Below, piece by piece: positions 10,276 to 20,133 of a stretch of DNA of 64,000 nucleotides (positions are counted from its first letter, which is position 1; each line of letters begins with the position of its first letter). Source of the stretch: Muribaculaceae bacterium. GTDB taxonomy: Bacteria > Bacteroidota > Bacteroidia > Bacteroidales > Muribaculaceae. Below the pieces are notes generated by a model. It saw nothing but the letters and a program-made list of their open reading frames with translations, did not search any database and was not told the DNA's origin. Location of the stretch: positions 27,869-91,868 of the forward strand of contig JAIDTL010000135.1 of assembly GCA_029060725.1 (NCBI GenBank). Reading direction: 5' to 3'. The translations under genes were made by a program, and so were the position numbers.

Positions 10276-11805
10276 TTATTTTAGGGTTGAGATTGCTTTG
10301 CGGATGCGGGCGATGACTTCGGATTTGGGCATCAGCTCAGTGATGTCGAACATGTGCGGGCCACGGCAAGCGCCTACTACAGCAAGACGGAATGCATTCA
10401 TGACATTTCCGAGATGATATCCTTTTTGAGCTATCCAGTCGAGTACAATTTTTTCAGCATTAGCAGAGCTCATGTCGTCGATTCCTTCGAGCACTCCAAT
10501 GAGTTCTTCCATAATGGCAGGGGTATCTTCCTGCCAGCGTTTCTTGACATCCTTCTCGGCATACGAAGCAGGAGCCACGAAGAAGAAATCACCTTGAGCC
10601 CAAAGATCCTGAACAAACTCGATGCGACCTTTCACCATCCCTACAGCCTTAGCCACATAGTCCATGCCAAAGTCGTCGGCATTCTTACCAAGCTGAGCGA
10701 GCTGCTCTTTAAGCACCGGCATGAAGAGTTCGGCAAGAGCCATATCGTCCATACGCATCAGATATTCATGGTTGAACCAGATACCTTTCTTATAGTCAAA
10801 CTTTGCGCCAGCTTTTGAGCAATGGTCGAATGAGAATTTTTGAATAAGCTCATCCATACTCATTATCTCAGTGTCATCGCCCGGATTCCATCCGAGGAGC
10901 GCAAGGAAGTTGACAACAGCCTCTGGGAGATAACCCTTCTCGCGATATCCTGAAGAGATCTCTCCGCTCTTAGGATCGTGCCATTCGAGGGGGAACACCG
11001 GGAACCCGAGCTTATCACCGTCACGCTTTGAGAGCTTGCCATTGCCGACCGGCTTCAGCAAGAGAGGGAGATGCACAAACTGAGGCATCGTATCTTCCCA
11101 TCCGAATGCCTGATAAAGAAGCACATGCAGCGGAGCAGAAGGGAGCCATTCTTCACCGCGTATCACATGGGTGATCTCCATAAGGTGGTCGTCAACAATG
11201 TTGGCAAGATGATATGTCGGAAGATCGTCGGCGCTCTTGTAAAGCACCTTGTCGTCGATGATATTGGAATTTATCACAACTTCGCCACGTATCAGATCGT
11301 TGACCTTTACATCCACGTCAGGCTCGGTCTTGAATCGGACTACGTATTGATTACCTTCATCAATAAGACGCTTCACTTCTTCGGGAGGCAATGTCAGGGA
11401 GTTACGCATTTTGCCTCTTGTATGCGCATCATACTGAAAATTGGGATGCTCAGCGCGGGCAGCCTCCAGCTCCTCAGGAGTGTCGAAAGCGATGTATGCT
11501 TTGTCGGCATCCAACAGTTGCTTGGCATATTTGCGATAAATGTCACGACGCTGGCTCTGCTTGTAGGGACCGTGAGGACCACCTTCGCGGACACCTTCGT
11601 CAAACTTTATGCCAAGCCAAGAGAGGCTCTCATTGATATAGTCTTCAGCACCTGGCACAAAACGGCGACTGTCGGTGTCTTCAATGCGAAGGATCATGTC
11701 GCCGCCATGCTGGCGAGTGAAGAGATAGTTGAAAAGAGCTGTACGTACGCCTCCGATATGGAGAGGCCCAGTAGGAGAAGGAGCGAATCTTACTCGGGTT
11801 TTCAT
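10276..11805 (-). CDS. gltX: Glutamyl-tRNA synthetase
   Basis: 509 residues, normal for bacterial GltX. It attaches glutamate to tRNA(Glu). The class I signature is clear: [20 protein letters not shown] near the N-terminus (the HIGH-type motif) and KLSKRDG (the KMSKS-type motif). The helical anticodon-binding domain fills the C-terminal 150 or so residues. Whether it also charges tRNA(Gln) cannot be told from this window. The upstream gap holds ATTATGA-type repeats and no obvious consensus promoter. Confidence 0.97.
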   Translation of the reverse strand: MKTRVRFAPSPTGPLHIGGVRTALFNYLFTRQHGGDMILRIEDTDSRRFVPGAEDYINESLSWLGIKFDEGVREGGPHGPYKQSQRRDIYRKYAKQLLDADKAYIAFDTPEELEAARAEHPNFQYDAHTRGKMRNSLTLPPEEVKRLIDEGNQYVVRFKTEPDVDVKVNDLIRGEVVINSNIIDDKVLYKSADDLPTYHLANIVDDHLMEITHVIRGEEWLPSAPLHVLLYQAFGWEDTMPQFVHLPLLLKPVGNGKLSKRDGDKLGFPVFPLEWHDPKSGEISSGYREKGYLPEAVVNFLALLGWNPGDDTEIMSMDELIQKFSFDHCSKAGAKFDYKKGIWFNHEYLMRMDDMALAELFMPVLKEQLAQLGKNADDFGMDYVAKAVGMVKGRIEFVQDLWAQGDFFFVAPASYAEKDVKKRWQEDTPAIMEELIGVLEGIDDMSSANAEKIVLDWIAQKGYHLGNVMNAFRLAVVGACRGPHMFDITELMPKSEVIARIRKAISTLK

Positions 11806-11814
11806 TTTATAATT

Positions 11815-11892
11815 GAGAATTATTTTTAATTGAGAATTACTTTAATTAAGAATTATATTAATTTATAATTCATAATTCATAATTCATAATTT
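11815..11892. repeat. AT-rich intergenic repeats upstream of gltX
   Basis: Imperfect units of AATTGAGAATTA type pass into AATTCATAATTCATAATTC heptamers. They belong to the same spacer-repeat family as 2175-2323. They fill nearly the whole gap between gltX and the DUF3256 gene. Confidence 0.7.
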
Positions 11893-11899
11893 GGGAGGT

Positions 11900-12580
11900 T
11901 TATTTGAATTGGAATTTTGAGGTCCAGGGGGCCGAGAGGGTGAGGGTGAAGAGGGGGGTGAGGAGGTCTTGGTCTTCTTGGGAGAGGGTCTTAAGGGTAG
12001 TCAGGGTTGATGTCAACGGGGTATCGCCGGGACCGATGGAGTATACAATTGACTCGAATGGGATTTTCTCAGCTATGTCAGAATCCTTTAGCGATGAATT
12101 CTTCAGATTGTAGAAGTCTTTGAGAGCCGGGGTTTTCAGATATTTCTCAGCAGGCAGCGGCTTCATGGAAGAATCGAAAAAATTCACACGGGTATCAGCT
12201 GCAAGAGAATCAGATCCAACAGTGTAAAGTGTCATTATGATCTGATCCTTCTTTATAGGGAGAACTTTAATCTCAAGAGTGCTGATGGGAGTAATGGAGA
12301 CTTTGAGATAGTCGGGCGCCACAAGCTCAAACTTGCTTTGACCTCCAAGTGCATTCTGGACAGCAACAAGGCTATCTGCCTGATTATAATAATCGAGCAT
12401 GTCAAGGCGCGTGGAGGGGCGCAGCATATCGAGCACTTCAAGTGGGGCTTCGGCAAACACCTTTGATGCCGTGAGGGGTTCGTCAGGCTTTATGCCGGCA
12501 TGCCCCGCGACTGAAGTCACGAGGCATATTGACATCAACAGCGCCTTCAAAACCGCTGTCTTATTGAGAAATAACGTCAT
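11900..12580 (-). CDS. Exported DUF3256 family protein
   Basis: 226 residues with a signal peptide (about 1-28, ending near AGHA). The rest fits DUF3256, a Bacteroidales-only family: APLEVLDMLRPSTRLDMLDYY, a Gly-containing GGQSKFELVAPDYLKVSIT block, and a late FTLTLSAPW segment. The function is unknown; the protein is probably periplasmic. Its ATG overlaps the stop of the DEAD-box helicase gene by 4 bp, so it is cotranscribed and probably coupled. Conserved linkage with RNA-related genes gives no firm hint of function. Confidence 0.8.
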   Translation of the reverse strand: MTLFLNKTAVLKALLMSICLVTSVAGHAGIKPDEPLTASKVFAEAPLEVLDMLRPSTRLDMLDYYNQADSLVAVQNALGGQSKFELVAPDYLKVSITPISTLEIKVLPIKKDQIIMTLYTVGSDSLAADTRVNFFDSSMKPLPAEKYLKTPALKDFYNLKNSSLKDSDIAEKIPFESIVYSIGPGDTPLTSTLTTLKTLSQEDQDLLTPLFTLTLSAPWTSKFQFK

Positions 12581-14475
12581 TTTTTCTTAAAAATATCGTA
12601 GTTTCCGTTATATTTCGATTTAGAAGATTCAGCTTTTTTCGACTTTTTCTCCTTCTTATCTTTCTTAGATTTTGCAGGGCCTGCAAGCGACATCTCATAG
12701 TCTGTGCGGGCAGACTTTTCTGCTTTTTTCTTCTTAGCTTCAGCTTTCTTGACTCGGTCTTTGGCTTCGCGCGAATAGTCTCGGTCGGTAGCAAACTCAG
12801 CCTTAACCTTCCTACCGAAGAAATCAGCATTCCTAAGGGCATCGACTACTTTTCGGGCGTCTTTCTTTCTGACATCGAAAAGGGTATATTCCGGCAGCAG
12901 ATCGATTCTGCCGATTTCCGGTTTTGCTCCCACTACCGAGCGATTGATCAGCTCCATAAGATTTCCGGGGAAGAAACCTTGAGCTTTGCCGATATTCACC
13001 ATCAGACGCTCGAAGCCGTCTTCGGCAGTGCGACGGTCTTTGTCGCCACGCTCACGGCGTTCGCCTCTCTCCCTTCTTTCTTTGCGATCTCCTTTTCTAT
13101 CGCCTCTCTCCCTCTTGTCGTCGGCATTGAGGTCGATGTCGGGCATATCGCGATAGTAGTCGAGCAGACGGTTGAATTCGAGAGAGAGCACACGCTTAAG
13201 AAGGTCTTCTTCGGAAAGCCATTCCAACTTCTTACGCACTCCGGGGAGAAAACGTTCGATTTGGGCATCATCAACTTCAACACGCTCGATGCGATCGGCA
13301 AGATGATAGATTTGCTTTTCTATAATGTGATCCGGGGTAGGGACTTTCTTGTATTCAAATGTCTTGCCGATTCGCTTCTCTATCTCGCGGAGTTTACTGC
13401 GTTCACGAGAGTGGATAATGGCAACGGAGACGCCCGTCTTGTTGGCGCGACCGGTACGTCCGGAGCGGTGAGTATATACAGCCACGTCATCAGGCAAGCC
13501 ATAGTTTATGACGTGGGTGAGGTCGTCAACATCAAGACCGCGGGCTGCCACATCAGTAGCCACAAGAAGCTGAGTCACATGATCGCGGAACTTTTTCATC
13601 GCCAGGTCTCTCTGAGCCTGCGACAGATCGCCGTGCAGACAGTCGGCGTTGTAGCCGTCGGCAATCAGCTTATCGGCAATCTCCTGGGTCTCCCGTTTCG
13701 TGCGGCAGAAAATGATGCCATAGATATCCGGATTGTTGTCAGCCACACGTTTCAGAGCCAGATACTTGTCGTGAGCCTTTACCATGTAGTAGATATGCTT
13801 GACATTCTTGGAACCCTCATTCTTGTTTCCGGCAACGAATTCCACAGGATCCTTCATGAAATTGCGGGCAATGGCGGCAATTTCTTTAGGCATTGTGGCT
13901 GAGAACATGAGCATTTTCCTGTCTTCTGGCACATGAGAGAGGATTTCATTGATGTCGTCTATGAAGCCCATATTGAGCATTTCGTCGGCTTCGTCAAGAA
14001 TGACGGTGTTGACTCCTGCAAGCTTGACCACTCCCCTCTTTATGAGGTCGATGAGTCTGCCCGGGGTGGCGACAATCACTTGCGCCCCTTTCTTGATAGA
14101 TTTTATCTGCGATTCTATGCTGCTGCCGCCATAGACTGGGATGATCTTGACGCCGTCGAGATATTTGGCAAAGTCGGCAAGGTCGCCGGCTATCTGAAGG
14201 CAGAGTTCTCGGGTAGGGGCTATCACGAGTGCTTGGGTAGTGTCGCTGTCAGGGTTGATACGCTGAAGCAATGGGAGACCGAAAGCAGCCGTCTTGCCGG
14301 TGCCGGTCTGGGCAAGTCCCACTACATCCCCTTCTTTGGAGATGAGATGCGGAATCACCATTTCTTGTATCGGCATCGGATGTTCAAAACCGAGTTCTCC
14401 GATAGCCTTGAGAAGACGTGGGTCTACGCCCAGATCCTCAAATGTCTTCATATCTTTATCTTGTTGCTCTTCCAT
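12577..14475 (-). CDS. DEAD-box RNA helicase (DeaD/CsdA type)
   Basis: 632 residues. All helicase motifs are present in order: Q motif (GFEHPMPIQ), AQTGTGKT, PTRELC, ATPGRLID, DEADEML, SATMP, IFCRTKRETQEIADKL, ATDVAARGLD and HRSGRTGRA. After a charged linker of RERGDRKGDRKERR type comes a DbpA-like RNA-binding domain (about 490-570, FERLMVNIGKAQGFFPGNL), then a Lys-rich tail. This layout is that of DeaD/CsdA helicases, which help ribosome assembly and mRNA turnover, especially in the cold. An alternative start at 14451 (MKTFEDLG) would remove eight residues. Confidence 0.92.
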   Translation of the reverse strand: MEEQQDKDMKTFEDLGVDPRLLKAIGELGFEHPMPIQEMVIPHLISKEGDVVGLAQTGTGKTAAFGLPLLQRINPDSDTTQALVIAPTRELCLQIAGDLADFAKYLDGVKIIPVYGGSSIESQIKSIKKGAQVIVATPGRLIDLIKRGVVKLAGVNTVILDEADEMLNMGFIDDINEILSHVPEDRKMLMFSATMPKEIAAIARNFMKDPVEFVAGNKNEGSKNVKHIYYMVKAHDKYLALKRVADNNPDIYGIIFCRTKRETQEIADKLIADGYNADCLHGDLSQAQRDLAMKKFRDHVTQLLVATDVAARGLDVDDLTHVINYGLPDDVAVYTHRSGRTGRANKTGVSVAIIHSRERSKLREIEKRIGKTFEYKKVPTPDHIIEKQIYHLADRIERVEVDDAQIERFLPGVRKKLEWLSEEDLLKRVLSLEFNRLLDYYRDMPDIDLNADDKRERGDRKGDRKERRERGERRERGDKDRRTAEDGFERLMVNIGKAQGFFPGNLMELINRSVVGAKPEIGRIDLLPEYTLFDVRKKDARKVVDALRNADFFGRKVKAEFATDRDYSREAKDRVKKAEAKKKKAEKSARTDYEMSLAGPAKSKKDKKEKKSKKAESSKSKYNGNYDIFKKK

Positions 14476-14489
14476 AATTTCTGTGTCTT

Positions 14490-14530
14490 TATAAAAATTG
14501 TGGACGCTTCAGGTTCGTTCCCGAGCGTCC
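14490..14530 (-). terminator. Terminator of the T9SS protein gene
   Basis: Inverted repeat GGACGCT/AGCGTCC (14502-14508 with 14524-14530) followed on the minus strand by CACAATTTTTAT, a U-rich tail. It lies downstream of the gene ending at 14574 and before the DEAD-box gene. Confidence 0.65.
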
Positions 14531-14573
14531 CCAATCTATATAACATAGAATACGGATATAATGTTTGATTGGA

Positions 14574-15737
14574 TTAGTGGAGGATGAGCTTTTCGGAGAG
14601 GCCTGCGGCTTTGATGATGTAGAGCCCTTTGCCGAGGGAGTTGACGTCGGTCTTGGCGATGCCGGATTTCACGAGTCTGCCGTCGAGGCTGTAGACGTCT
14701 ACAAGAGCAGAAGCCGGAATTGCTTCAACTGCTGCTACTATATCATTATACTCTTCTTCACTCACCAATGTATAGTCTGCTACAGGATACTGGTCACGAT
14801 CCGTCAGCTGGAGATATGCCTGATTGCGCGGGAGGAAGTCAACATCGCCGACTGTGAATGTAAGTTTTCCATCTACAACTTTGAGAATACGCATTGTCTC
14901 CTTGTCGTATGGAGTGCGGTTGTAGTGAGCGCGGTATGTATCATTGTCGAAATAAACTCCACTCAGTTTGTTATCGTCAAGATTTGCTACACTTCCTGAA
15001 CTGCCTACATTTAAGCGATTGTCGGTAGCAAGAGGATTTGAGCACTCTGCAATGACAGCTTTGCCGGCAGGGACAGTACCCACAATCTCCTTCATGACTG
15101 CCACTTTATGACGGGAGTCAACGTTTGAAATATAATAGAATTTGACACCCTCTGAATAAGCTGAGAAGGGGAATCCTGCATATAATGGATGATAATATTT
15201 TCCACCAGCTGTCAACGTAGGTGCAATTCCGAAATAGCTGTCGTCAGAGGCAGCATCTAAAGTATGAAAATACCACAAACGCTTATCACCGGAGGCATCA
15301 GCTGAAGCGAGTCCATGCTCTTCACTTAAATTAGCATCTATATCGCCAAGATATTTTGAACCGACACTCTTGGATGCATATATATAATATGACTGAACTC
15401 CGTCATACTTCTTGCCGGAAATTATGTGTAAATACTCGTCCAGGAAGCCGTGTACGCTTGTGCCTTGTCCAGCAATGTCATAGTTTGAGCCTCCAGCATT
15501 AGAGATATAAAATATCGTAGAGGGATCAGAGGAAGCCCTTAAATAGCCTGAAAATAACTGAAGAGCTTGAACATCCGCAGTAGTCGCTGTGGTATCAATT
15601 TTGCCTTTGTCATCAAAGAGATAAGCATAACGCTTAGTCAAGGCATTCTGCACACGATAGTAGCCGTTTCCATTCAGATCCGCGACAACTGACAAGGAAA
15701 ACAATCCGCTTAAAAATAATAGTAAAAATTTTTTCAT
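14574..15737 (-). CDS. Secreted protein with C-terminal T9SS type A sorting domain
   Basis: 387 residues with signal peptide (MKKFLLLFLSGLFSLSVVA). The body starts with NGNGYYRVQNALTKRYAYL, a pattern common in secreted Bacteroidales proteins with beta-trefoil-like or ricin-like repeats, but no family is assigned with confidence. The last 45 residues, VDVYSLDGRLVKSG..SLGKGLYIIKA..SEKLILH, are a typical type A sorting signal, which directs export by the type IX system and surface anchoring. It is a single-gene unit between two hairpin terminators. The surface location is well supported; ligand or enzyme activity is not. Confidence 0.8.
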   Translation of the reverse strand: MKKFLLLFLSGLFSLSVVADLNGNGYYRVQNALTKRYAYLFDDKGKIDTTATTADVQALQLFSGYLRASSDPSTIFYISNAGGSNYDIAGQGTSVHGFLDEYLHIISGKKYDGVQSYYIYASKSVGSKYLGDIDANLSEEHGLASADASGDKRLWYFHTLDAASDDSYFGIAPTLTAGGKYYHPLYAGFPFSAYSEGVKFYYISNVDSRHKVAVMKEIVGTVPAGKAVIAECSNPLATDNRLNVGSSGSVANLDDNKLSGVYFDNDTYRAHYNRTPYDKETMRILKVVDGKLTFTVGDVDFLPRNQAYLQLTDRDQYPVADYTLVSEEEYNDIVAAVEAIPASALVDVYSLDGRLVKSGIAKTDVNSLGKGLYIIKAAGLSEKLILH

Positions 15738-15761
15738 ACGCTATAATTACTTAACAAAACG

Positions 15762-15792
15762 CATCCGTCGTGCACGTTTGACACGACGGATG
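15762..15792 (-). terminator. Terminator downstream of the OmpA-family gene
   Basis: An 11-bp perfect stem (15762-15772 with 15782-15792) with a 9-nt loop lies between the porin gene stop at 15884 and the next gene start at 15737. The minus strand continues with GTTTTGTT. Confidence 0.7.
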
Positions 15793-15883
15793 TGCTATTT
15801 AGTAACGTTTAGGATGCATTATTTATTGTATTGCTTGATGCATCTTTTAGGAAGGTGCAGACTGAAAAGCCTGCTTTCCTTGA

Positions 15884-17047
15884 TTATTCGCAAACGCAGA
15901 TTGCTACGCGGTTGTCGACTGGATCAGCATACGGCTGCTCTTCAGCCTCACCCATGCTCTTCACGATGATGCGATCAGAAGCGATGTTGTATTTAGACTT
16001 AAGAGTGCTTGCTACGATTTCAGCACGCTGCTTGCTGAGACGGAGGTTGATGGCGAGTGTACCAGTGCCCTTGTCAGCATAACCTGTGATGACAACCTTA
16101 GCATTTGGATGATTCTTGAGGAATTCAGCAACTTCGTTGACCTTATACATCTCATCCTTAGTGATAGTAGCAGTGTTGATGCGGAAGAAGATGTCGCGAC
16201 GGAGCATTTCGGGCTTAACTTCTTCGATCACGTTAGTGACAGGAGCCTGCTCAACAACTTTCTCGATGATGCGCTCGATGATCTGAGGCTGCTGAACGGG
16301 AACCTCGACAACGCGAGTAGTCTTGTTGTATTTAGGACCGAAAGTATACTTGATGCCTGCGAGACCATTGAAATACCAGTCAGCATTGCCAGCCTTCTTT
16401 GAGTTGTAGCCGTCAGGAAGGACATTAGCCATGAGTTCGATGCCAAGAGCAACGTGTTCGCTAACATTGAAGTTAAGGTCGCAACCAAACTGACCTACGA
16501 AACGAGCCTTAGTTCCATTCCAGAGAAGACCAAGAGGAGCTGCACCTATATTCTCGAGATCAGCGCTGAAATTATTAGCCTGCTTGTTGTTCCAAGCGAT
16601 GTTAGCGCCGAGACCTGCAATAAGGTCAACGTCGACAAGGCGATAAGGATTGTAGCCACCGATGAGGTTGGTAAGGTTGAAAAGAACATCAACAGTTGGA
16701 GCTACATAGTTCCATTTCCAGTGACCGTTAACGTTAAGAGGAGTTTCCTGATAAGTTGCCCCATAGGAAGGAGTTACAGTTTGGAAGTGGAGAGCACCCT
16801 TAGACTGCCAAGCATTTACAGCGAGACGAGCACCAACGTAAGGGTTGAAGTTATAACCGGCTGCTATCTGAGCGTTAGGGCTGAAGAGATGACCGAAAGC
16901 AGACTCACCGAGAGTTTCCTGACCACCGAACTGTCCCTGGATATACCAATTTGGTACGTAAGTATACTCGGTGATGGTTTCCTGTGCCATAGCAGAAGCA
17001 CCAGCGAAAAGAAGTGCACCAGCGAGCAGAATTTTATTTAATTTCAT
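15884..17047 (-). CDS. OmpA-family outer membrane porin
   Basis: 387 residues: signal peptide (ending ASAMAQ at 22), an eight-strand-type beta-barrel region (about 25-240, with alternating aromatic strands such as YIQGQFGGQETLG and GVARLAVNAW-like segments), a Pro/Val/Glu linker and a C-terminal OmpA domain (about 280-385) holding VVITGYADKGTGTLAINLRLSKQRAEIV, the peptidoglycan-binding signature. It probably anchors the outer membrane to the cell wall and is likely abundant. The coding sequence has hairpin terminators on both sides, so it should be transcribed alone. Confidence 0.9.
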   Translation of the reverse strand: MKLNKILLAGALLFAGASAMAQETITEYTYVPNWYIQGQFGGQETLGESAFGHLFSPNAQIAAGYNFNPYVGARLAVNAWQSKGALHFQTVTPSYGATYQETPLNVNGHWKWNYVAPTVDVLFNLTNLIGGYNPYRLVDVDLIAGLGANIAWNNKQANNFSADLENIGAAPLGLLWNGTKARFVGQFGCDLNFNVSEHVALGIELMANVLPDGYNSKKAGNADWYFNGLAGIKYTFGPKYNKTTRVVEVPVQQPQIIERIIEKVVEQAPVTNVIEEVKPEMLRRDIFFRINTATITKDEMYKVNEVAEFLKNHPNAKVVITGYADKGTGTLAINLRLSKQRAEIVASTLKSKYNIASDRIIVKSMGEAEEQPYADPVDNRVAICVCE

Positions 17048-17089
17048 AATTTAATTCTTTAATAAATGGGTTTTCGATTAGTTTTATCG

Positions 17090-17113
17090 GTCCGGAGACG
17101 GAAGACTCCGGAC
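17090..17113 (-). terminator. Terminator downstream of the coiled-coil lipoprotein gene
   Basis: GTCCGGAG (17090-17097) pairs with CTCCGGAC (17106-17113) around an 8-nt loop. It sits 17 bp after the stop at 17130 and is followed on the minus strand by CGATAAAACTA. The T-tract is weak, so confidence is moderate. Confidence 0.6.
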
Positions 17114-17129
17114 TCGATGTAATCAAAAC

Positions 17130-19721
17130 TTATTTAACCTCGATGTAGAATGTCTTAGTTGAAGTGTAACCTGAGTAGTCAAGTCCCTGGTATACGATTT
17201 GGTAAAGGCCTTTAGTTGATGGCACATCAAATACAACTTCTGTTTCGTTACCGTTAAGAATCTGCTGGAATACAACAGAACCAGTTGCTGCATTTTTAAC
17301 ACCGATAAACTTCTTGCAAGCAGGAACTACGAATTCACCAGTATAGTTAGTGAGGTAAAGCTTCATAGAGCCGGCACCTTCAACCTGAGTAGCAGATTCC
17401 TTCTTCTGAGAAAGGCGTTCGATACCACCCTTAGCGTCATAGAATGCGACAACCTGAAGAGCAGCATTCGGGTTAGCGAGGAACTTGTTGATCTTATTTG
17501 CAACCTTGTTGTAGAGATCAAACATCTTGTTGACACGCTTGAAGTAGTTGTTGCCTTCAACATCGAAGATGCTTTCAACGTTAGCCTTAAGATCGCTGAT
17601 GATAGAATTGATCTGCTGGTTCATCTGGAGAAGAACTGCGTCAACCTTGATATTTGCTTCAGCCTTGAATGCTTTGTAGTTAGGATTAGTATCATCCATT
17701 CCGACAACATGGCAGAGTACATCTACAATTGCATCATTTACTTTAGCAACGACTTCTGAAGGTTCAGTGCCACAAGGAACCAAAATTTCACCAGGCTTAT
17801 TTCCAGCATACGCACCAGACTCTAATACCATTCTGCCCAACACAGGATATGCACCATTGATCTTAAGACCTGTAATAGTTGCAGTGAGCTGATCTGTACC
17901 GCTAATTGAAACGCTTTCAATAGATACTGAGTTACCCTTTACCTCAGTTGTGGCATTAACATTAAACTTGCTTGAGATCTTATCCTTAATTCTGTCGATG
18001 AAGTTGTCAAGGTTACCAATAGTAGGAACAGTCTTTGAAGAACCTTCACCCTTAAGAGTGTTGTAGCTCAAAGGATGAGCAGTTGCAACGCCAACCTCAT
18101 ATTTGCTGAGAACTGAGTAATCCTTGAAGTCACGAGTTTCAACTGTTATAGTCTGAGGAGTTCCATCATTGTTGTAAACAGGCTTTCCATTTTCGTCATA
18201 AACCACCTGTTCAGTCTTCTCAGTCTTATCAATATCTTGAGCAGACCAGTCATAGCGAACTGCGTATGCAGGCATGCTTTGAAGATTATTGTTTACTTGA
18301 TCGTAAACCACCTTAAGGAGCTTAGCAGCAGAGGCAGTGGAAGGATCATTCAAGATACCCTTAACAGCATCTTTCATATCATCCTTATTGAGTGAAACTT
18401 CAACATCTGCACGATTGTCGTATGCTATAGACATCTCAGCTTCGTAGAAACCATTGCCATCAACTGTAGCCTGAGCACGAGAAGAACCAAAATTCAAAAG
18501 ATAATCGCTCTTTGCTGGAACAATCTTAACTGAAGATAATTTCTCACCCTTAGAATTTTCCAAATAAAGCTTAGTGTCGGTGAAATTGTGACCTACAGGA
18601 TTGATTGTCAGGAACAGTCTACCGAGATCAATGGGACCATCGTAAACGTTTTTAACATTTTCAGTATCAAAGTTCTTGAACAATTCAGGATCGAGTTGCT
18701 CAATACGATAGGTCGGGAAATCTTCGATACCAGGAATATTTTCGCCATACCAACCGAAGAGGAGGTTGCTCTGAACGCCAATTGGGAGGCTGAAGTCACC
18801 GAATACAGGACCGAAAGCACGCTGCACGAGGATACCGGTGATAAGCTTGTCAATTCTATTCACAAGAGCTTCAACTTTAGACTCTAAGTTAGCAACTCTA
18901 TTTCTGAGGTCTTCTAAAGAAGCTTCAACAAAGTCAAGACGCTCTTCAGCAGCTTCAATCTTCTTGTTAATTTCCGGGATAGTCTCGTTGTTCAGCTTAT
19001 TGATTGCTTCCCAGATTTCAGTATGATTTTCTGCTTCAAGTTTTTTCTGAAGTTCTTCTTTAATGGCATCAATTTGAGCTTGAAGGCTATTTGGATTGTC
19101 GGCACCATTGAGAAGTTTATTAATAGCATCAATCTTATCTTCTATGCCATTATCACCAGAGATAAGCTTCTCAAGATTTTCAACTTTCTCTTCTAAGCCT
19201 ATTTTTTCACCATCTCCCTTTAAAAGCTTATATAGTGCTTCGTTGCCCCATTGACCATTAGTAACGATACCATTGATATCATTAACCAACTTCTGAAGGC
19301 CATTTTGGGGGTCACGACCAAGAATATTCCAGATATCATTCACATCACCGGTAAGGCCACCGGTTTTGTCGTTAGCATAGTTAGTGCCCCAAAGAGCTTC
19401 GCTAAGACCTTTAATGTCGTTGTCGTAGTTGCGCCATTCTTCGAGGAATTTTTTCACATCAGGATCAATACCCTCAGCGTTTGGATCCATACCCATAAGC
19501 TGTTCCCTGAATGTCTCGAGCTTTGAGACTCTTTCATCGAGAGAATTCGCTCCGTCTCTGCAGAAGTCCCACAATTCCTTCAGCTGCTTGTCGCTCAAGC
19601 TCTTGTCATAGTCATAACGATGTTCGAAGTCGCTCAAGTCGTCCTTACAGGACTGGAGAGATACCATAGAAGCGCCTCCAAGAAGGGCCAAGGTAACTCC
19701 GTAGAGTACTTTTTTCTTCAT
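17130..19721 (-). CDS. Large coiled-coil surface lipoprotein of unknown family
   Basis: 863 residues. The N-terminus MKKKVLYGVTLALLGGASM followed by VSLQSC is a lipoprotein signal with Cys25, and the next residues KDDLSDFE are acidic, as in Bacteroidota surface-export signals. Residues about 55-300 are dominated by heptad-like Leu/Ile/Val patterns (for example NLESKVEALVNRIDKLI), so a long coiled coil is likely. The C-terminal half looks beta-rich and ends with an Ig-like stretch (YQIVYQGLDYSGYTSTKTFYIEV). I do not recognise the family. A stalk or adhesin-like surface protein is an inference. It has its own promoter with a long leader and its own terminator. Confidence 0.8.
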   Translation of the reverse strand: MKKKVLYGVTLALLGGASMVSLQSCKDDLSDFEHRYDYDKSLSDKQLKELWDFCRDGANSLDERVSKLETFREQLMGMDPNAEGIDPDVKKFLEEWRNYDNDIKGLSEALWGTNYANDKTGGLTGDVNDIWNILGRDPQNGLQKLVNDINGIVTNGQWGNEALYKLLKGDGEKIGLEEKVENLEKLISGDNGIEDKIDAINKLLNGADNPNSLQAQIDAIKEELQKKLEAENHTEIWEAINKLNNETIPEINKKIEAAEERLDFVEASLEDLRNRVANLESKVEALVNRIDKLITGILVQRAFGPVFGDFSLPIGVQSNLLFGWYGENIPGIEDFPTYRIEQLDPELFKNFDTENVKNVYDGPIDLGRLFLTINPVGHNFTDTKLYLENSKGEKLSSVKIVPAKSDYLLNFGSSRAQATVDGNGFYEAEMSIAYDNRADVEVSLNKDDMKDAVKGILNDPSTASAAKLLKVVYDQVNNNLQSMPAYAVRYDWSAQDIDKTEKTEQVVYDENGKPVYNNDGTPQTITVETRDFKDYSVLSKYEVGVATAHPLSYNTLKGEGSSKTVPTIGNLDNFIDRIKDKISSKFNVNATTEVKGNSVSIESVSISGTDQLTATITGLKINGAYPVLGRMVLESGAYAGNKPGEILVPCGTEPSEVVAKVNDAIVDVLCHVVGMDDTNPNYKAFKAEANIKVDAVLLQMNQQINSIISDLKANVESIFDVEGNNYFKRVNKMFDLYNKVANKINKFLANPNAALQVVAFYDAKGGIERLSQKKESATQVEGAGSMKLYLTNYTGEFVVPACKKFIGVKNAATGSVVFQQILNGNETEVVFDVPSTKGLYQIVYQGLDYSGYTSTKTFYIEVK

Positions 19722-19860
19722 CTTCAGTAAATTTAAGTTATTGATAATTATTTATTTGTTTGATTACTTCATATATTATGTGGAATCAAGTAGGCGCACC
19801 TGAGAAACTCTTAGTAGCTTACCTTATCGATATATTCTTTACATTTTAACTAAACGAATG

Positions 19861-19893
19861 CAAAATTAATATAAATTTTTCAATTTTCACAAA
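19861..19893 (-). promoter_or_regulatory. Promoter of the coiled-coil lipoprotein gene
   Basis: TTTG (19890-19893, inside an A/T-rich tract) and TAATTTTG (19861-19868) are 21 bp apart on the minus strand. Predicted start near 19854 leaves a leader of about 130 nt. The remainder of the gap to 20133 holds only the REP pair below. Confidence 0.6.
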
Positions 19894-20005
19894 AAAAATG
19901 CAAAAAATTTTCCACCACATTCCTATAACACAAAAAATCGTATAAAGTTTTGCAACGATTGTTAAAAATTGGGGATATGAGATATAGCAGGCTCACCGTG
20001 TCCAT

Positions 20006-20118
20006 AACGTAATAAAGCACGCTCCGCGTGCGCCCTACTGCGACCAAAGGGAAACATAGGATTCTTAAAGTATTGTTATGACGCGCGGGGGCGCATGCGG
20101 AGCATGCTTTATTACGTT
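20006..20118. repeat. Inverted pair of REP-like elements
   Basis: The plus-strand copy AACGTAATAAA-GCACGC-TCC-GCGTGC (20006-20031) faces a minus-strand copy with stem GCATGC (20093-20118). The two share the AACGTAATAAAGC lead, TCC loop and a GCGCC tail but have different, still self-complementary stems. Further copies occur at 28049-28074, 28101-28124 and 63907-63932. Confidence 0.75.
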
Positions 20119-20133
20119 GTTTGACGCGGGTGT

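Noticed and set aside
12979..14568. Plus-strand ORFs of 307 and 211 codons opposite the DEAD-box gene
   Set aside because: All helicase motifs are on the minus strand; these are shadow frames.
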